64,000 nucleotides of DNA, taken from positions 4,278,001-4,342,000 of the forward strand of contig NZ_CP044549.1 of NCBI RefSeq assembly GCF_009859475.1, read 5' to 3'. Position numbers and translations under genes: made by a program. This DNA comes from Hydrogenophaga sp. BPS33. Lineage in GTDB: Bacteria; Pseudomonadota; Gammaproteobacteria; Burkholderiales; Burkholderiaceae_C. Shown here in pieces: positions 1 to 9,824 of this stretch. The first letter of the stretch is position 1; each line of letters opens with the position of its first letter. The notes under the pieces are model-generated. The model ran no database searches. It saw nothing but the letters and a program-made list of their open reading frames with translations, and had not been told where the DNA came from.

Positions 1-585
1 TACCGCCTGGTCGGTCTGGCCGCCGAGAAAGCCGGGCTCTCCACTCAGGAGGAAGCGCTTCAGGACAACGCGCACGCTCAGCGCCTGGGCGATCTTGCAG
101 CGCGTCTGCCGGTCCGGTTCGTGGGCCTGAAGACCCTGCTCGATGGGCAAGACGTGAGCGACGCCGTGCGCACCGAAGCCGCAGGCATGGCCGCCTCCCG
201 CGTCTCGGCCGTTCCCGCCGTGCGCCAAGCCTTGCTGGAACTGCAGCACGCGTTCCGACAGGTCCCAGGCCTGGTCGCCGATGGACGCGACATGGGCACC
301 GTGATCTTTCCAGACGCCGCTCTCAAGGTGTTTCTCACCGCGAGTGCCGAACAAAGGGCCCAGCGGCGGCATAAGCAATTGATTTCAAAGGGGATTGCTG
401 CTAACATCCCCGGTCTTTTGGCCGACCTGAGGGCGCGGGACTTGCGGGATTCTTCTCGCTTGCATGCGCCTCTCAAGCCAGCCGAAGATGCCTTGCAACT
501 GGACAACTCCGGCATGGACATCGAGCAATCGGTGCAGCTGGTGTTGAACTGGTGGCAAGACAAAGCGCCGTTTTCAGGCCACTGA
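1..585 (+). CDS. cmk: Cytidylate kinase, C-terminal part (5' end outside window)
   Basis: Phosphorylates CMP and dCMP with ATP in the cytoplasm. The frame is open from base 1 and ends at the TGA at 583-585, so the N-terminal P-loop lies upstream of the window. Visible family marks are the DGRDMGT motif (CMP binding), followed by the IFPDA and KVFLTAS segments and the late [10 protein letters not shown] segment of the lid region. The gene sits about 180 bp upstream of rpsA, the standard proteobacterial cmk-rpsA order. Seen: motifs and order. Known: the function of the family. The start is not visible. Confidence 0.95.
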   Translation, partial: YRLVGLAAEKAGLSTQEEALQDNAHAQRLGDLAARLPVRFVGLKTLLDGQDVSDAVRTEAAGMAASRVSAVPAVRQALLELQHAFRQVPGLVADGRDMGTVIFPDAALKVFLTASAEQRAQRRHKQLISKGIAANIPGLLADLRARDLRDSSRLHAPLKPAEDALQLDNSGMDIEQSVQLVLNWWQDKAPFSGH

Positions 586-766
586 AAACGCGCTCTTGAT
601 GGCCCTGACGGCACCGCCGGGCGTTCACAGCCCGCAGGCCCGAAGGTTCTTTTCACTTAACCCCGCGGTGTCACGCACCGCACGTCAACGCCGCCCTCCG
701 TCGATCGCCGCACAGTCCGGGTCTTTCCCGTGGACCGTGCCGACGTTGAGTGGTTTAGGAAATTCA

Positions 767-2452
767 ATGTCTGAATCTTTTGCCGCCCTATTCGAAGAGT
801 CCCTGAAACGCGCCGAAATGCGCTCGGGCGAAGTCATCACCGCCGAGGTCGTGCGCATCGAGCACAGCCACGTCGTGGTCAACGCCGGCCTGAAGTCCGA
901 AGCCTACGTGCCGCTGGCCGAGTTCAAGAACGATCAGGGCGAGCTCGAAGTGCAAGTGGGCGACTTCGTGGCCGTTGCCATCGACTCCGTGGAAAACGGC
1001 TTCGGCGACACCCTCCTGTCGCGTGACAAAGCCAAGCGCCTGGCCTCCTGGATGTCGCTGGAAAAGGCCCTGGAGTCCGGCGAGTTCGTCACCGGCACGA
1101 CCTCCAGCAAGGTCAAGGGCGGCCTCAAGGTCATGGTCAACGGCATCAGTGCCTTCCTGCCGGGTTCGCTGGTCGACAGCCGTCCGACCAAGGACCTGAC
1201 CCCGTACGAAAACAAGACCCTGGAATTCAAGGTCATCAAGCTCGACCGCAAGCGCAACAACGTGGTGCTGAGCCGCCGCGCCGTGGTGGAAGCCTCCATG
1301 GGCGAAGAGCGCGCCAAGCTGATGGACACGCTCAAGGAAGGCGCCATCGTGCATGGCGTGGTCAAGAACATCACCGAATACGGTGCGTTCGTGGACCTCG
1401 GTGGCATCGACGGCCTGCTGCACATCACCGACATGGCATGGCGCCGCGTGCGCCACCCGAGCGAAGTGGTCACGGCCGGTCAGGAAATCACCGCCAAGAT
1501 CCTCAAGTTCGACACCGAGAAGCACCGCGTCTCGCTGGGCCTGAAGCAGATGGGCGACGACCCGTGGATGGGCGTTTCGCGCCGCTACCCGCAAGGCACC
1601 CGCATGTTCGGCAAGATCACCAACATCGCCGACTACGGCGCGTTCGTGGAACTCGAGCCCGGCATCGAAGGCCTGGTGCACGTCTCCGAAATGGACTGGA
1701 CCAACAAGAACGTGGCCCCGTCCAAGCTGGTGTCGCTGGGCGACGAAGTCGAAGTCATGGTGCTTGACATCGACGAAGACAAGCGCCGCATCTCGCTGGG
1801 CATGAAGCAATGCCGCGCCAACCCCTGGCACGAATTCGCCGAAGCCACCAAGCGCGGCGACCGCGTCAAGGGCCCGATCAAGTCGATCACCGACTTCGGC
1901 GTGTTCGTGGGCCTGGCTGCCGGCATCGACGGCCTGGTGCACCTGTCCGACCTGTCCTGGAACGAAACCGGCGAAGCCGCCGTGCGCAACTACAAGAAGG
2001 GCCAGGAAGTCGACGCCATCGTGTTGGCCATCGACGTCGAGCGCGAGCGCATCTCCCTGGGCATCAAGCAGCTCGATGGCGACCCGTTCACCACCTTCGT
2101 GTCGGTGAATGACAAGGGTTCCATCGTGACCGGCAAGGTCAAGACGGTGGATGCCAAGGGCGCCGAGATCGACCTGGGCGAAGACGTGCTGGGTTACCTG
2201 CGCGCCAGCGAGATCAGCCGCGACCGCGTGGAAGATGCGCGCAACGTGCTCAAGGAAGGCGACGAAGTCAACGCCGTGGTGGTGAACGTGGATCGCAAGA
2301 CCCGCAACATCCAGTTGTCGATCAAGGCCAAGGACGCTGCCGACCAGCAAGAAGCCATGGCTTCGCTGAGCCAGCAGTCGGCCCGCGAAAACGCAGGCAC
2401 GACCAGCCTGGGTGCTCTGCTGCGCGCCAAGCTGGACAACAACCAGAACTGA
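767..2452 (+). CDS. rpsA: 30S ribosomal protein S1
   Basis: RNA-binding ribosomal protein that recruits mRNA to the 30S subunit. The 561-residue length is usual for a six-domain proteobacterial S1. The S1 (OB-fold) repeats are obvious: [14 protein letters not shown] near residue 205, [15 protein letters not shown] near 290 and [15 protein letters not shown] near 377, with more divergent copies before and after. I chose the ATG at 767 because [12 protein letters not shown] is the typical N-terminus and AGGA lies at 757-760. The frame is open further upstream but that part does not resemble S1. The gene follows cmk and precedes ihfB. Confidence 0.98.
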   Translation: MSESFAALFEESLKRAEMRSGEVITAEVVRIEHSHVVVNAGLKSEAYVPLAEFKNDQGELEVQVGDFVAVAIDSVENGFGDTLLSRDKAKRLASWMSLEKALESGEFVTGTTSSKVKGGLKVMVNGISAFLPGSLVDSRPTKDLTPYENKTLEFKVIKLDRKRNNVVLSRRAVVEASMGEERAKLMDTLKEGAIVHGVVKNITEYGAFVDLGGIDGLLHITDMAWRRVRHPSEVVTAGQEITAKILKFDTEKHRVSLGLKQMGDDPWMGVSRRYPQGTRMFGKITNIADYGAFVELEPGIEGLVHVSEMDWTNKNVAPSKLVSLGDEVEVMVLDIDEDKRRISLGMKQCRANPWHEFAEATKRGDRVKGPIKSITDFGVFVGLAAGIDGLVHLSDLSWNETGEAAVRNYKKGQEVDAIVLAIDVERERISLGIKQLDGDPFTTFVSVNDKGSIVTGKVKTVDAKGAEIDLGEDVLGYLRASEISRDRVEDARNVLKEGDEVNAVVVNVDRKTRNIQLSIKAKDAADQQEAMASLSQQSARENAGTTSLGALLRAKLDNNQN

Positions 2453-2543
2453 TCGAAACCGGTTTGGCGCTGGTCGACTTGCATGCCCCGAAGGGGATGC
2501 GAGTCGGCCGGTGCCAACGCCTTCTTGCCCCATCAAACCCGAC

Positions 2544-2864
2544 ATGACCCGTAGCGACCTCGTTGAAGCGCTGGCCAGCCAGTTTGGCCAGTTGACCCAC
2601 CGCGATGCAGAATTTGCCGTCAAGGCGATCCTGGATGCGATGGGCGACGCGCTGGTCAAAGGTCACCGCATCGAGATCCGGGGCTTTGGCAGCTTTTCTG
2701 TGAACCGCCGTTCTCCCCGCATCGGCCGCAATCCGCGGTCGGGCGAGAGTGTGATGATTCCGGAGAAGCGCGTGCCGCACTTCAAACCCGGCAAGGCCCT
2801 GCGAGAAGCGGTCGACAAGAAGACGGCCGAGATCCTGGGTCGCGATACCCAGAAGCGCGCCTGA
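2544..2864 (+). CDS. ihfB: Integration host factor subunit beta
   Basis: Nucleoid protein that, as a heterodimer with IhfA, bends DNA sharply at specific sites. The 106 residues start [10 protein letters not shown]. The [12 protein letters not shown] stretch and the GRNPRSGE beta-arm tip with its intercalating proline (about residue 64) are diagnostic of the HU/IHF fold. A short C-terminal extension follows the usual end. It lies 91 bp after rpsA, the conserved rpsA-ihfB order. The ATG at 2544 gives the usual family start; the frame is open upstream but has no similarity there. Confidence 0.96.
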   Translation: MTRSDLVEALASQFGQLTHRDAEFAVKAILDAMGDALVKGHRIEIRGFGSFSVNRRSPRIGRNPRSGESVMIPEKRVPHFKPGKALREAVDKKTAEILGRDTQKRA

Positions 2865-2881
2865 CGCCGGAACCCGATCGG

Positions 2882-2887
2882 TACAAT
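2882..2887 (+). promoter_or_regulatory. Possible -10 box upstream of lapA
   Basis: TACAAT lies 24 bp before the lapA start. A CTGACG at 2861-2866 could act as -35, but the 15-bp spacer is short. Pattern only; lapA may equally be transcribed from the ihfB promoter. Confidence 0.3.
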
Positions 2888-2910
2888 CGCCCCACCACAA
2901 AGGGGACGAC

Positions 2911-3228
2911 ATGAAATACCTGATGTGGCTGCTCAATGCAGCCATTTTTTTTGTGCTCTTCGCCTTCGCGTTGAACAACCAGGACAGCGTCACGCTTCAT
3001 CTGTTCTTCGGCGCCAGCTGGCAGGCGCCGTTGGTGCTGGTGATCCTGATCGCGCTCGTACTGGGCGTGTTCCTGGGCGTTGTCGTCATGCTGCCTTTGT
3101 GGTTGCGTGCACACCGCGCACGCCGCCAGCATGGCGCCTCAGCCTCCATGCTGGGCAACACCTCATTTGACGGCGACACCAGCTTGATGCCACCCCCTAC
3201 ACCGCACGGCCGCCGGCATGGACTTTGA
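2911..3228 (+). CDS. lapA: LapA-domain (DUF1049) inner-membrane protein
   Basis: Small membrane protein of 105 residues with two transmembrane helices: MWLLNAAIFFVLFAFAL near residues 4-20 and LVLVILIALVLGVFLGVVV near 40-60, followed by a basic cytoplasmic tail. This is the LapA (YciS) architecture. In E. coli LapA is co-transcribed with LapB and takes part in control of lipopolysaccharide assembly. The start has AAAGGGGA just upstream. The last codons overlap the lapB start by 11 bp, which implies translational coupling. Confidence 0.88.
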   Translation: MKYLMWLLNAAIFFVLFAFALNNQDSVTLHLFFGASWQAPLVLVILIALVLGVFLGVVVMLPLWLRAHRARRQHGASASMLGNTSFDGDTSLMPPPTPHGRRHGL

Positions 3229-4363
3229 TTTCACCTGGCTGCTCTGGGGTCTACCCATTGCCTTCGCGCTCGGTTGGGGTGCTTCACGCCTGGATCTGCG
3301 GCAATGGCGCCTGGAGAACCGTCAAGCCCCCAAAGCCTATTTTCGCGGACTGAACCACCTGCTCAACGAGCAGCAGGACCAGGCCATCGATGCGTTCATC
3401 GAGGCGGTACAAGGTGACCCCGACACGGCCGAGCTGCACTTCGCGCTGGGCAACCTGTTTCGCCGCCGCGGCGACTACGACCGTGCCGTGCGGGTGCATG
3501 AGCATCTGCTGTCACGGGCGGACATCGGGCGCAAGGACCGCGATCGCGCTCAGCACGCCCTGGCACTGGATTTCCTCAAGGCCGGTCTGCTCGACCGCGC
3601 CGAGTCCGCGCTCCACAAGCTCGAAGGCTCGGAATTCGAAGGCGAGGCACTGCTCGCGCTGCTCGGGATTTGCGAACGTTCCCGCGACTGGCCGAAGGCG
3701 CAGCAGATTGCGCAGCGGCTCGAGAAGGCGGAACAAGGCAGCTTCGCCACCCGCCTGGCCCACTACCAATGCGAAGAGGCGGAGCTGGCATTGCGCGCCA
3801 ATGACACGGGCCGCGCACAGGGCCTGCTCGAAGCGGCCGTTCGGCAATCGCCGCAACTCGCCCGCGGCTGGATGGCGCTGGCGGCCCTCAAGGCCCAAAG
3901 CGGAGATGCCATGGGCGCCTTTGACGCCCTGCTCCATTTGAACCGGCACGCACCACAAAGCTTGCCGCTGGCGGCCAAGATGCTCGCCGATCTCGCGCAG
4001 ACCACGGGCAGACAGGCCGAGGCCGTGCAAGTGCTGGAAGCCGGTCACGCGCGGGTCCCGTCGATGGACGTCACCGAAGCGCTGGCCAGTCTGGACCAGG
4101 ACCCGATCCAGGCGCGCAACCGGTACATGGAGCACCTGAAACGCGAACCCTCACTGGTCATTGCGGCTCGGTGGATGGCCGGAGAGACCTTGTCCAGCAC
4201 CACCGCCCAGGAGCGGGTGCAGGCGACGCTCGACAACGCCAGCGCACCGCTCAAGCGCTACCGCTGTGCCGCTTGCGGCTTCGAAGCACGCCAGCACTTC
4301 TGGCAGTGCCCCGGGTGCCAGACCTGGGACAGTTACCCGGCAAGACGGGTCGAAGAACTGTGA
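3218..4363 (+). CDS. lapB: Lipopolysaccharide assembly protein B (TPR plus rubredoxin-like domain)
   Basis: Membrane-anchored adaptor that, in E. coli, presents LpxC to the FtsH protease and so tunes LPS synthesis. The protein has 381 residues with an N-terminal helix ([17 protein letters not shown]), a long all-helical TPR array (about residues 45-330) and a C-terminal zinc ribbon/rubredoxin-like domain with cysteines C350, C353, C364 and C367. Length and layout match LapB (YciM). It overlaps lapA by 11 bp. Its last 31 bp overlap the convergent hydantoinase gene. Confidence 0.94.
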   Translation: MDFDFTWLLWGLPIAFALGWGASRLDLRQWRLENRQAPKAYFRGLNHLLNEQQDQAIDAFIEAVQGDPDTAELHFALGNLFRRRGDYDRAVRVHEHLLSRADIGRKDRDRAQHALALDFLKAGLLDRAESALHKLEGSEFEGEALLALLGICERSRDWPKAQQIAQRLEKAEQGSFATRLAHYQCEEAELALRANDTGRAQGLLEAAVRQSPQLARGWMALAALKAQSGDAMGAFDALLHLNRHAPQSLPLAAKMLADLAQTTGRQAEAVQVLEAGHARVPSMDVTEALASLDQDPIQARNRYMEHLKREPSLVIAARWMAGETLSSTTAQERVQATLDNASAPLKRYRCAACGFEARQHFWQCPGCQTWDSYPARRVEEL

Positions 4364-7300
4364 CCAGGCGTCCCCCCGCGCCACGCCTGCGGCGTGTCAC
4401 CCCCTGAAGGGGGCAACACCTGCGGCCTGGCAAAGCCAGTTCCGCGGTGTTCTTGATGGGTCACTTCGCTAGGGCCTGTTCCGTACCCGCCGCCTCCCGG
4501 CGTGTGGACCTCGAAGATGTCACCCGGTTGCATCTCGGATTGCCCGATATGGCCGAGCTCCTCCTTCGACCCGTCCGCACGCACCACGCGGTTGATGCCC
4601 ACTTGTCCCGGCTGGCCACCGGCCATGCCGAAGGCGCCGTACAGGCGGCCATTGGAAAGAATGCTGGCCGTCATGGCCTCCAGAAACCGGACTCGCCGCA
4701 CGCCGCCGTGTCCGCCCTGCCAGCGCCCTGAGCCACCGGATCCGCTGCGGATCTCGTAGCTTTCGAGCCGCACGGGGAAACGGAATTCCAGCACCTCGGG
4801 GTCGGTCAATCGGGAGTTGGTCATGTGCGTCTGCACCACGCTCGTTCCATCGAAACCCTCGCCCGCGCCACTGCCGCCAGCGATGGTTTCGTAGTACTGA
4901 TGCGCCGCGTTACCGAAGGTGAAGTTGTTCATCGTGCACTGGCTGGCGGCCATCACGCCCAACGCGCCATACAGGGCATTGGTGATGCAACTCGATGTCT
5001 CCACATTGCCCGCCACCACGGATGCGGGCGGATCGGGGTTGAGCATGGAGCCCTTCGGAATGAAGACGTTGAGCGGCTTGAGACACCCCGCGTTCAAGGG
5101 AATGTCGTCGTCCACCAGCGTGCGGAACACGTACAGCACGGCCGCCATGCAGACGGCCGTGGGCGCATTGAAGTTGTTGGCCTGTTGGGCCGATGTGCCG
5201 GTGAAGTCGATGTCCGCGCTGCGCCGCGCCGCATCCACGCGCACCGACACCTGGATCTGCGCGCCATTGTCCAAGGGCAGCGTGTACGAGCCGTCCTTCA
5301 GGCGCGTGATCACGCGGCGCACCGACTCTTCGGCGTTGTCCTGGACGTGGCGCATATAGGCCTGCACCATCTCCAGGCCAAACCGATCCAACATCTTGCG
5401 CAGCTCCTGCACACCCTTCTCGTTGGCCGCGATCTGCGCCCGGAGATCGGCCATGTTCTGCTCGGGATTGCGCGACGGAAACTCGCCACTGCGAAGCAAG
5501 GCCATCATCTCGGCTTCCCGCAGCACGCCCCGGTCCACCAGCTTCACATTGTTGAGCTGCACGCCCTCCTCTTCGATGCGCGTCGAGAACGGGGGCATCG
5601 AGCCTGGCGTCGTGCCCCCGATGTCCGCGTGATGTCCGCGGGAACCCACGTAGAAGGTGGGTTCGTCGCCGTGGTACACCGGTGTGATCACGGTCACGTC
5701 CGGCAAATGCGTGCCACCGTGGTACGGGTCGTTGAGCACGTAGACGTCGCCCGGCCGCATCGTGCCCTTGTTCTCTCGAATCACGGTCTTGATGCTCTCG
5801 CCCATGGACCCCAGGTGCACCGGCATGTGCGGTGCATTGGCGATCAAGTGGCCTTCGGCATCAAACAGGGCGCAGGAAAAATCGAGCCTCTCTTTGATGT
5901 TGACCGAGTACGCCGTGTTCTGCAGCTGCAGCCCCATCTGCTCGGCAATGTTCATGAAGAGGTTGTTGAACACCTCCAGCAACACGGGATCCACCACCGT
6001 GCCCACCGCATAGGTCTGCGGGCGCGCAACCCGCCGCTCCAGCACCAGATGGTCCATGGCGGTCAGCACAGCCTCCCAGCCGGGCTCCACCACGGTGGTG
6101 GCGTTCTTCTCGGCGATGATCGCCGGACCGGGAATCACGTCGCCCGCACGCAGGTCTTCCCGCACCACCAGGGCGGCATCGAGCCACTGGCCACCGGCGA
6201 CCATGCGCACGGTCTCGCGGCGGGGCGCTTCGCGTGGTCCATGCGTGTCATGGCATTGCTCGTCGGGCACATCGCCCGCCACCACGGCTTCGACGGAGAC
6301 CGCCTCCACCACCAGGCCCTTGCCTTCCATCAAGAAGGCGAAGCGTTGCCGGTAAGCGGCTTCGAAGGCCGCCTGGATCGACGCCATGTCGCCGAAGGGC
6401 AGTACCAAGGCTGAGTCACTGCCTTCGTAGCGCACGTGCACGCGCCGGTGCACCACGGAGGTCCCCGTGTTGACCTGTTGGCGCACCAACGCCGTCTCGG
6501 CGGCCAGAGCCAGCGCGTCGAGTGTTTCAGCGACGGGGGACATGGAAGCGGCCGCCAATGGCAATTCGATCGCCTGCTCGCGTATCACGCTCTGGTCCGC
6601 CAAACCCATGCCATACGCGCTGAGAACCCCTGCCAGGGGATGGATGAAAACGCGCGTCATGCCCAACGCGTCCGCCACCAGGCACGCGTGTTGTCCGCCC
6701 GCGCCGCCGAAGCATTGCAGCGTGTAGCGGGTGACGTCGTAGCCGCGTGCGACCGAAATCTTCTTGATCGCGTTGGCCATCTGCTGCACCGCGATCTGGA
6801 TGAAGCCTTCGGCCACTTCCTGCGCCGAGAGACCGGTTTGCATGGCCAAGGCCTCGAACTTCGTCTTCACGGCCTCATAGCTCAAGGCTTCGTCCGCCTT
6901 GGGGCCGAACACCTTGGGGAAATGGTTCGGCTGGATCTTGCCCAGCATCACGTTCGCATCGGTCAGCGCCAAGGGCCCGCCACGGCGGTAACTGGCCGGA
7001 CCCGGGTTGGCGCCCGCGCTCTCGGGGCCGACGCGAAAACGCGAACCATCGTACGACAGGATGGACCCGCCGCCTGCGGCGACGGTGTGGATGCTCATCA
7101 TGGGCGCGCGCATGCGGACCCCGGCCACCTGGGTCTCGAACTCGCGCTCGAACTGCCCGGCATAGTGCGACACGTCGGTGGAGGTGCCGCCCATGTCAAA
7201 CCCGATGACCTGGTGCTGGCCTGCGAGACCGGCCGTGCGTGCCATGCCGACAATGCCGCCGGCCGGGCCCGAGAGGATGGCGTCCTTGCCCTGAAACGTC

Positions 7301-8064
7301 CGCGCATCCGTCAAACCGCCCGAGGACTGCATGAAGAACAATTTGACGCCCGGCATCTCGCCGGCCACCTGCTCGACATACCGCCTCAAGATGGGCGAGA
7401 GGTAGGCGTCCACCACGGTCGTATCGCCACGGCTGACGAACTTCATCATCGGGCTGGTTCCGCTCGAGGTGCTCACCTGCGTGAACCCCACCTCGCGCGC
7501 CAGGCGCGCGGCGGACCGTTCGTGCGCCGTGAAGCGGTAGCCGTGCATGAAGACAATCGCCACGCTGCGCAGGCCACGGCCATACGCGGCTTGCAACTCG
7601 GCGCGCAGGCCTTGTTCGTCCAGGGGCTGCAGCACGTCGCCATGGGCCGCCACGCGCTCCTGTGCCTCGACCACCTCGCAGTACAACAGCTCGGGCAAGG
7701 CGATACGGCGGTCGAACAGGCGCGGGCGGTTCTGATAGGCGATGCGCAGCGCGTCGCGAAAGCCCCGCGTGGTCACCAGCAGGGTGGGCTCGCCCTTGCG
7801 CTCCAGCAGTGCATTGGTGGCCACCGTGGTGCCCATCTTCACGCATTCCACCAGGGCCGAGGTCACCGCTTCACCGGGCTTCAAGCCCAGCAGATGGCGA
7901 ATGCCCGCCACGGCCGCATCGCGGTAGTGCTCCGGGTTTTCCGACAGCAGCTTGTGCGTGATCAAGCTGCCATCGGGCCGCTTGGCCACGATGTCGGTGA
8001 AGGTGCCGCCACGGTCGACCCAGAATTGCCAGCGCTGGCTTGGAGGAGAGGGTTCGATTTGCAT
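4333..8064 (-). CDS. Hydantoinase / 5-oxoprolinase family protein (fused HyuA-HyuB)
   Basis: ATP-dependent ring-opening enzyme of the 5-oxoprolinase/hydantoinase family, which cleaves 5-oxoproline or related cyclic amides in the cytoplasm. The protein has 1243 residues. The N-terminal HyuA half begins with [13 protein letters not shown] (residues 15-27) and carries [14 protein letters not shown] in the ATPase-like core. The HyuB half starts near residue 690 with the [14 protein letters not shown] segment and ends with the GGGGYG motif. The fused form is the bacterial OplAH-like arrangement. The last ~46 residues, after GGYGTG, are encoded by the intergenic repeat and look non-native. The true substrate cannot be read from sequence. 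The gene stands alone, convergent with lapB. Confidence 0.88.
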   Translation of the reverse strand: MQIEPSPPSQRWQFWVDRGGTFTDIVAKRPDGSLITHKLLSENPEHYRDAAVAGIRHLLGLKPGEAVTSALVECVKMGTTVATNALLERKGEPTLLVTTRGFRDALRIAYQNRPRLFDRRIALPELLYCEVVEAQERVAAHGDVLQPLDEQGLRAELQAAYGRGLRSVAIVFMHGYRFTAHERSAARLAREVGFTQVSTSSGTSPMMKFVSRGDTTVVDAYLSPILRRYVEQVAGEMPGVKLFFMQSSGGLTDARTFQGKDAILSGPAGGIVGMARTAGLAGQHQVIGFDMGGTSTDVSHYAGQFEREFETQVAGVRMRAPMMSIHTVAAGGGSILSYDGSRFRVGPESAGANPGPASYRRGGPLALTDANVMLGKIQPNHFPKVFGPKADEALSYEAVKTKFEALAMQTGLSAQEVAEGFIQIAVQQMANAIKKISVARGYDVTRYTLQCFGGAGGQHACLVADALGMTRVFIHPLAGVLSAYGMGLADQSVIREQAIELPLAAASMSPVAETLDALALAAETALVRQQVNTGTSVVHRRVHVRYEGSDSALVLPFGDMASIQAAFEAAYRQRFAFLMEGKGLVVEAVSVEAVVAGDVPDEQCHDTHGPREAPRRETVRMVAGGQWLDAALVVREDLRAGDVIPGPAIIAEKNATTVVEPGWEAVLTAMDHLVLERRVARPQTYAVGTVVDPVLLEVFNNLFMNIAEQMGLQLQNTAYSVNIKERLDFSCALFDAEGHLIANAPHMPVHLGSMGESIKTVIRENKGTMRPGDVYVLNDPYHGGTHLPDVTVITPVYHGDEPTFYVGSRGHHADIGGTTPGSMPPFSTRIEEEGVQLNNVKLVDRGVLREAEMMALLRSGEFPSRNPEQNMADLRAQIAANEKGVQELRKMLDRFGLEMVQAYMRHVQDNAEESVRRVITRLKDGSYTLPLDNGAQIQVSVRVDAARRSADIDFTGTSAQQANNFNAPTAVCMAAVLYVFRTLVDDDIPLNAGCLKPLNVFIPKGSMLNPDPPASVVAGNVETSSCITNALYGALGVMAASQCTMNNFTFGNAAHQYYETIAGGSGAGEGFDGTSVVQTHMTNSRLTDPEVLEFRFPVRLESYEIRSGSGGSGRWQGGHGGVRRVRFLEAMTASILSNGRLYGAFGMAGGQPGQVGINRVVRADGSKEELGHIGQSEMQPGDIFEVHTPGGGGYGTGPSEVTHQEHRGTGFARPQVLPPSGGDTPQAWRGGTPGHSSSTRLAG
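4365..4465. repeat. Structured intergenic repeat at the convergent lapB/hydantoinase junction
   Basis: A dense set of short inverted repeats: CCCCCT-GA-AGGGGG (4400-4413), then a compound hairpin with nested stems ACACC/GGTGT (4416-4420 with 4446-4450), GCGG/CCGC (4422-4425 with 4442-4445) and CTGGC/GCCAG (4427-4431 with 4435-4439). The layout resembles dispersed intergenic repeats of Comamonadaceae chromosomes. It could act as a bidirectional terminator. The hydantoinase reading frame runs straight through it. The 13-mer GGGGCAACACCTG recurs in the repeat region near 42450. Confidence 0.6.
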
Positions 8065-8168
8065 GTCCTGGAGACTTTAGCGTTGAATCCGGCCACCCGG
8101 CGGCATCCTCTACACTGCCGTATTCCCGCCGCCGCCCTGCGGCGGTTTGCTTTTCTCAGAGGATTCCC

Positions 8169-9155
8169 GTGTTCAAGAATGTGACGATCTACCGCATCGC
8201 GCCCGGCTGGGCCGCGTCGCTGGAAGACATGGAGGCCGCGCTGGACGCGGCCCGTTTCGTGCCCTGTGCGGCCTCGCAGGACAAATCCGTGGGTTGGGTC
8301 GAGCCGCGTGGCGAGGCCCATGGTCCGCTGGTGGAGTCGGTGGCGGGCCAGCGCATCCTGAAGTTCCAGATCGAGACCAAGGGCGTGCCCGGTGCGGTCG
8401 TCAAGAAAAAGGCCCAGGAAGAAGCCGACCACATCGAGGCCACCACCGGCCGCAAACCCGGCAAGAAGGAGACCAAGGCATTGCGCGAAGATGCCTTGCT
8501 GTCCCTGTTGCCGCAAGCCTTCGCGCGCCAGATGAGTTCGTGGGTCTGGATCGACCTGCAAAATGGCTGGCTGGTCACCGATGCCAGCAGCCAGGGCAAA
8601 CTCGATGAGCTGGTGACCGCGCTCGTGCGCGCCTTCGACGGCCTGGCCATTACGCTGCTGCAAACCGCGGTGACGCCGCAGACCGCAATGACGCAATGGC
8701 TCTCGGCCACCACGCCGGACGAATGGCCGGGTGGCTTCGCGGTGGAACGCGAATGCGAACTCAAGTCGGGCGACGAGGAGAAGTCGGCGGTGAAGTTCAC
8801 ACGCCACAACCTGGCGACGGACGAGGTGCGCAAGCACATCACGGAAGGCAAGCTGCCCACGCGGCTGGCCATGAGCTGGGAGGGCCGCATCGGCTTCATG
8901 CTCACCGAGTCGCTGCAGTTGAAGAAAATCAGCTTTCTCGAAGGCGTGTTCGATGGCCGGCCCGAGGAAGGCGAAAACGGTTTCGACACCGATGTGGCCC
9001 TGTCCACGGGTGAACTGCAAAAACTCATTCCCGAGCTGATCGAAGCGCTCGGTGGCGAAATGGCCTTCGGTGCCGCCTCGGGCGACAGCGAGGCGACGCC
9101 CGCACCGCGCGAAGCTGTCACCGCGGACGCGGACGACGACGGCCCACCGTTCTGA
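8169..9155 (+). CDS. rdgC: Recombination-associated protein RdgC
   Basis: Nucleoid-associated ring-shaped DNA-binding protein that, in E. coli, limits RecA filament activity and supports growth of recombination mutants. The 328 residues are near the family length. Starting at FKNVTIYRI, the protein shows the RdgC pattern throughout, with the late LGHHAG-free core replaced here by the ITEGKLPTRLAMSWEGRIGF segment typical of the family. I chose the GTG at 8169 because AGAGGA lies just upstream and the family starts MFKN; upstream in-frame codons have no similarity. It is divergent from the hydantoinase gene. The acidic tail (DADDDGPPF) is common in beta-proteobacterial members. Confidence 0.93.
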   Translation: MFKNVTIYRIAPGWAASLEDMEAALDAARFVPCAASQDKSVGWVEPRGEAHGPLVESVAGQRILKFQIETKGVPGAVVKKKAQEEADHIEATTGRKPGKKETKALREDALLSLLPQAFARQMSSWVWIDLQNGWLVTDASSQGKLDELVTALVRAFDGLAITLLQTAVTPQTAMTQWLSATTPDEWPGGFAVERECELKSGDEEKSAVKFTRHNLATDEVRKHITEGKLPTRLAMSWEGRIGFMLTESLQLKKISFLEGVFDGRPEEGENGFDTDVALSTGELQKLIPELIEALGGEMAFGAASGDSEATPAPREAVTADADDDGPPF

Positions 9156-9180
9156 TCGACACTGACCCACGGACCGCGCC

Positions 9181-9564
9181 ATGCACAGCGTCATCGCCAT
9201 CAGCCTGGGCGCCGTGCTGGGCGCGCTCGCACGCTGGCGCCTGAGCCTGTGGCTCAACCAGAGCGCGGCGGTATTGCCATGGGGCACGCTGGCGGCGAAC
9301 TGGATCGGCGCCTACGTGGTGGGCGTGGCCGTGGTGTTCTTCCAAAGCCAGACGCAGTTCGACCCCGTCTGGCGGCTTGCCGCCATTACCGGCTTCCTGG
9401 GTGCGCTCACCACCTTCTCGACGTTCTCGGCCGAAGTCCTGTCCATGCTGCAGCATGGCCGTGTGCTGCTGGCCATCGGCACCACCAGCCTGCATGTGTT
9501 CGGCTCCTTGCTGCTGACCTGGCTGGGCATGCGCACCGCCTCGATCTGGTTCACACCGGCATAA
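9181..9564 (+). CDS. crcB: Fluoride exporter CrcB
   Basis: Fluoride-specific channel (Fluc family) of the inner membrane, acting as a dual-topology dimer. The protein has 127 residues and four predicted transmembrane helices. It carries the conserved GALARW near the N-terminus, LAANWIGAYVVG in helix 2 and the GFLGALTTFSTFS motif in helix 3, which lines the pore. It lies 25 bp after rdgC, too close for its own fluoride riboswitch, so it is probably co-transcribed with rdgC. Confidence 0.95.
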   Translation: MHSVIAISLGAVLGALARWRLSLWLNQSAAVLPWGTLAANWIGAYVVGVAVVFFQSQTQFDPVWRLAAITGFLGALTTFSTFSAEVLSMLQHGRVLLAIGTTSLHVFGSLLLTWLGMRTASIWFTPA

Positions 9565-9647
9565 GCCAGCGGCGGTTCTGTTCGCCAACGAACAGACGCC
9601 GTCATGCGGCCGCGGCAAGCTGAAACACAAGGCCACAGGAGACCGCG

Positions 9648-9824
9648 ATGCCCTTCATTCCCAGCACAAGCCGTCCTCTGCGCAAAGGTCGGATCCCCAC
9701 ACCGCTCTCGCACCTGGAGCGCCAACGGCAACAGCAGTCCCGCATGGTCCGGGAGCAACCGGATGACACACCGCGGGACCAGCGTGCACCCGGCATCCCG
9801 CTGGGCGAGCGTCAAATGGGCTAA
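9648..9824 (+). CDS. Possible small basic protein, 58 residues
   Basis: Unrecognised. An ATG preceded by AGGAGA (9638-9643) with good spacing opens a 58-codon frame rich in Arg, Gln and Pro (starting MPFIPSTSRPLRKGR, ending GERQMG). No membrane segment, signal peptide or metal motif. Its last codons overlap the stop of the convergent regulator gene. The ribosome binding site is the main support; composition alone does not prove coding. It fills most of an otherwise empty 256-bp gap after crcB. Confidence 0.4.
   Translation: MPFIPSTSRPLRKGRIPTPLSHLERQRQQQSRMVREQPDDTPRDQRAPGIPLGERQMG

Noticed and set aside
788..2659. Long open frame (623 residues) on the minus strand across rpsA
   Set aside because: It is the antisense shadow of a strongly conserved rpsA; its residue bias (His, Val, Gly) is that of high-GC complement frames.
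8127..8158. GC-rich hairpin followed by T-rich bases before rdgC
   Set aside because: It lies in a divergent gap between two start codons, where a terminator is not expected, and the stem is short and composed of CCGCC repeats; no role could be supported.
4825..8184. Long plus-strand frames (529 and 582 residues) over the hydantoinase gene
   Set aside because: Antisense to a 1243-residue protein with diagnostic motifs in the other strand; no recognisable domain in the plus frames.
9155..9181. Fluoride riboswitch upstream of crcB
   Set aside because: Only 25 bp separate rdgC and crcB, too little for the roughly 50-nt aptamer plus expression platform.
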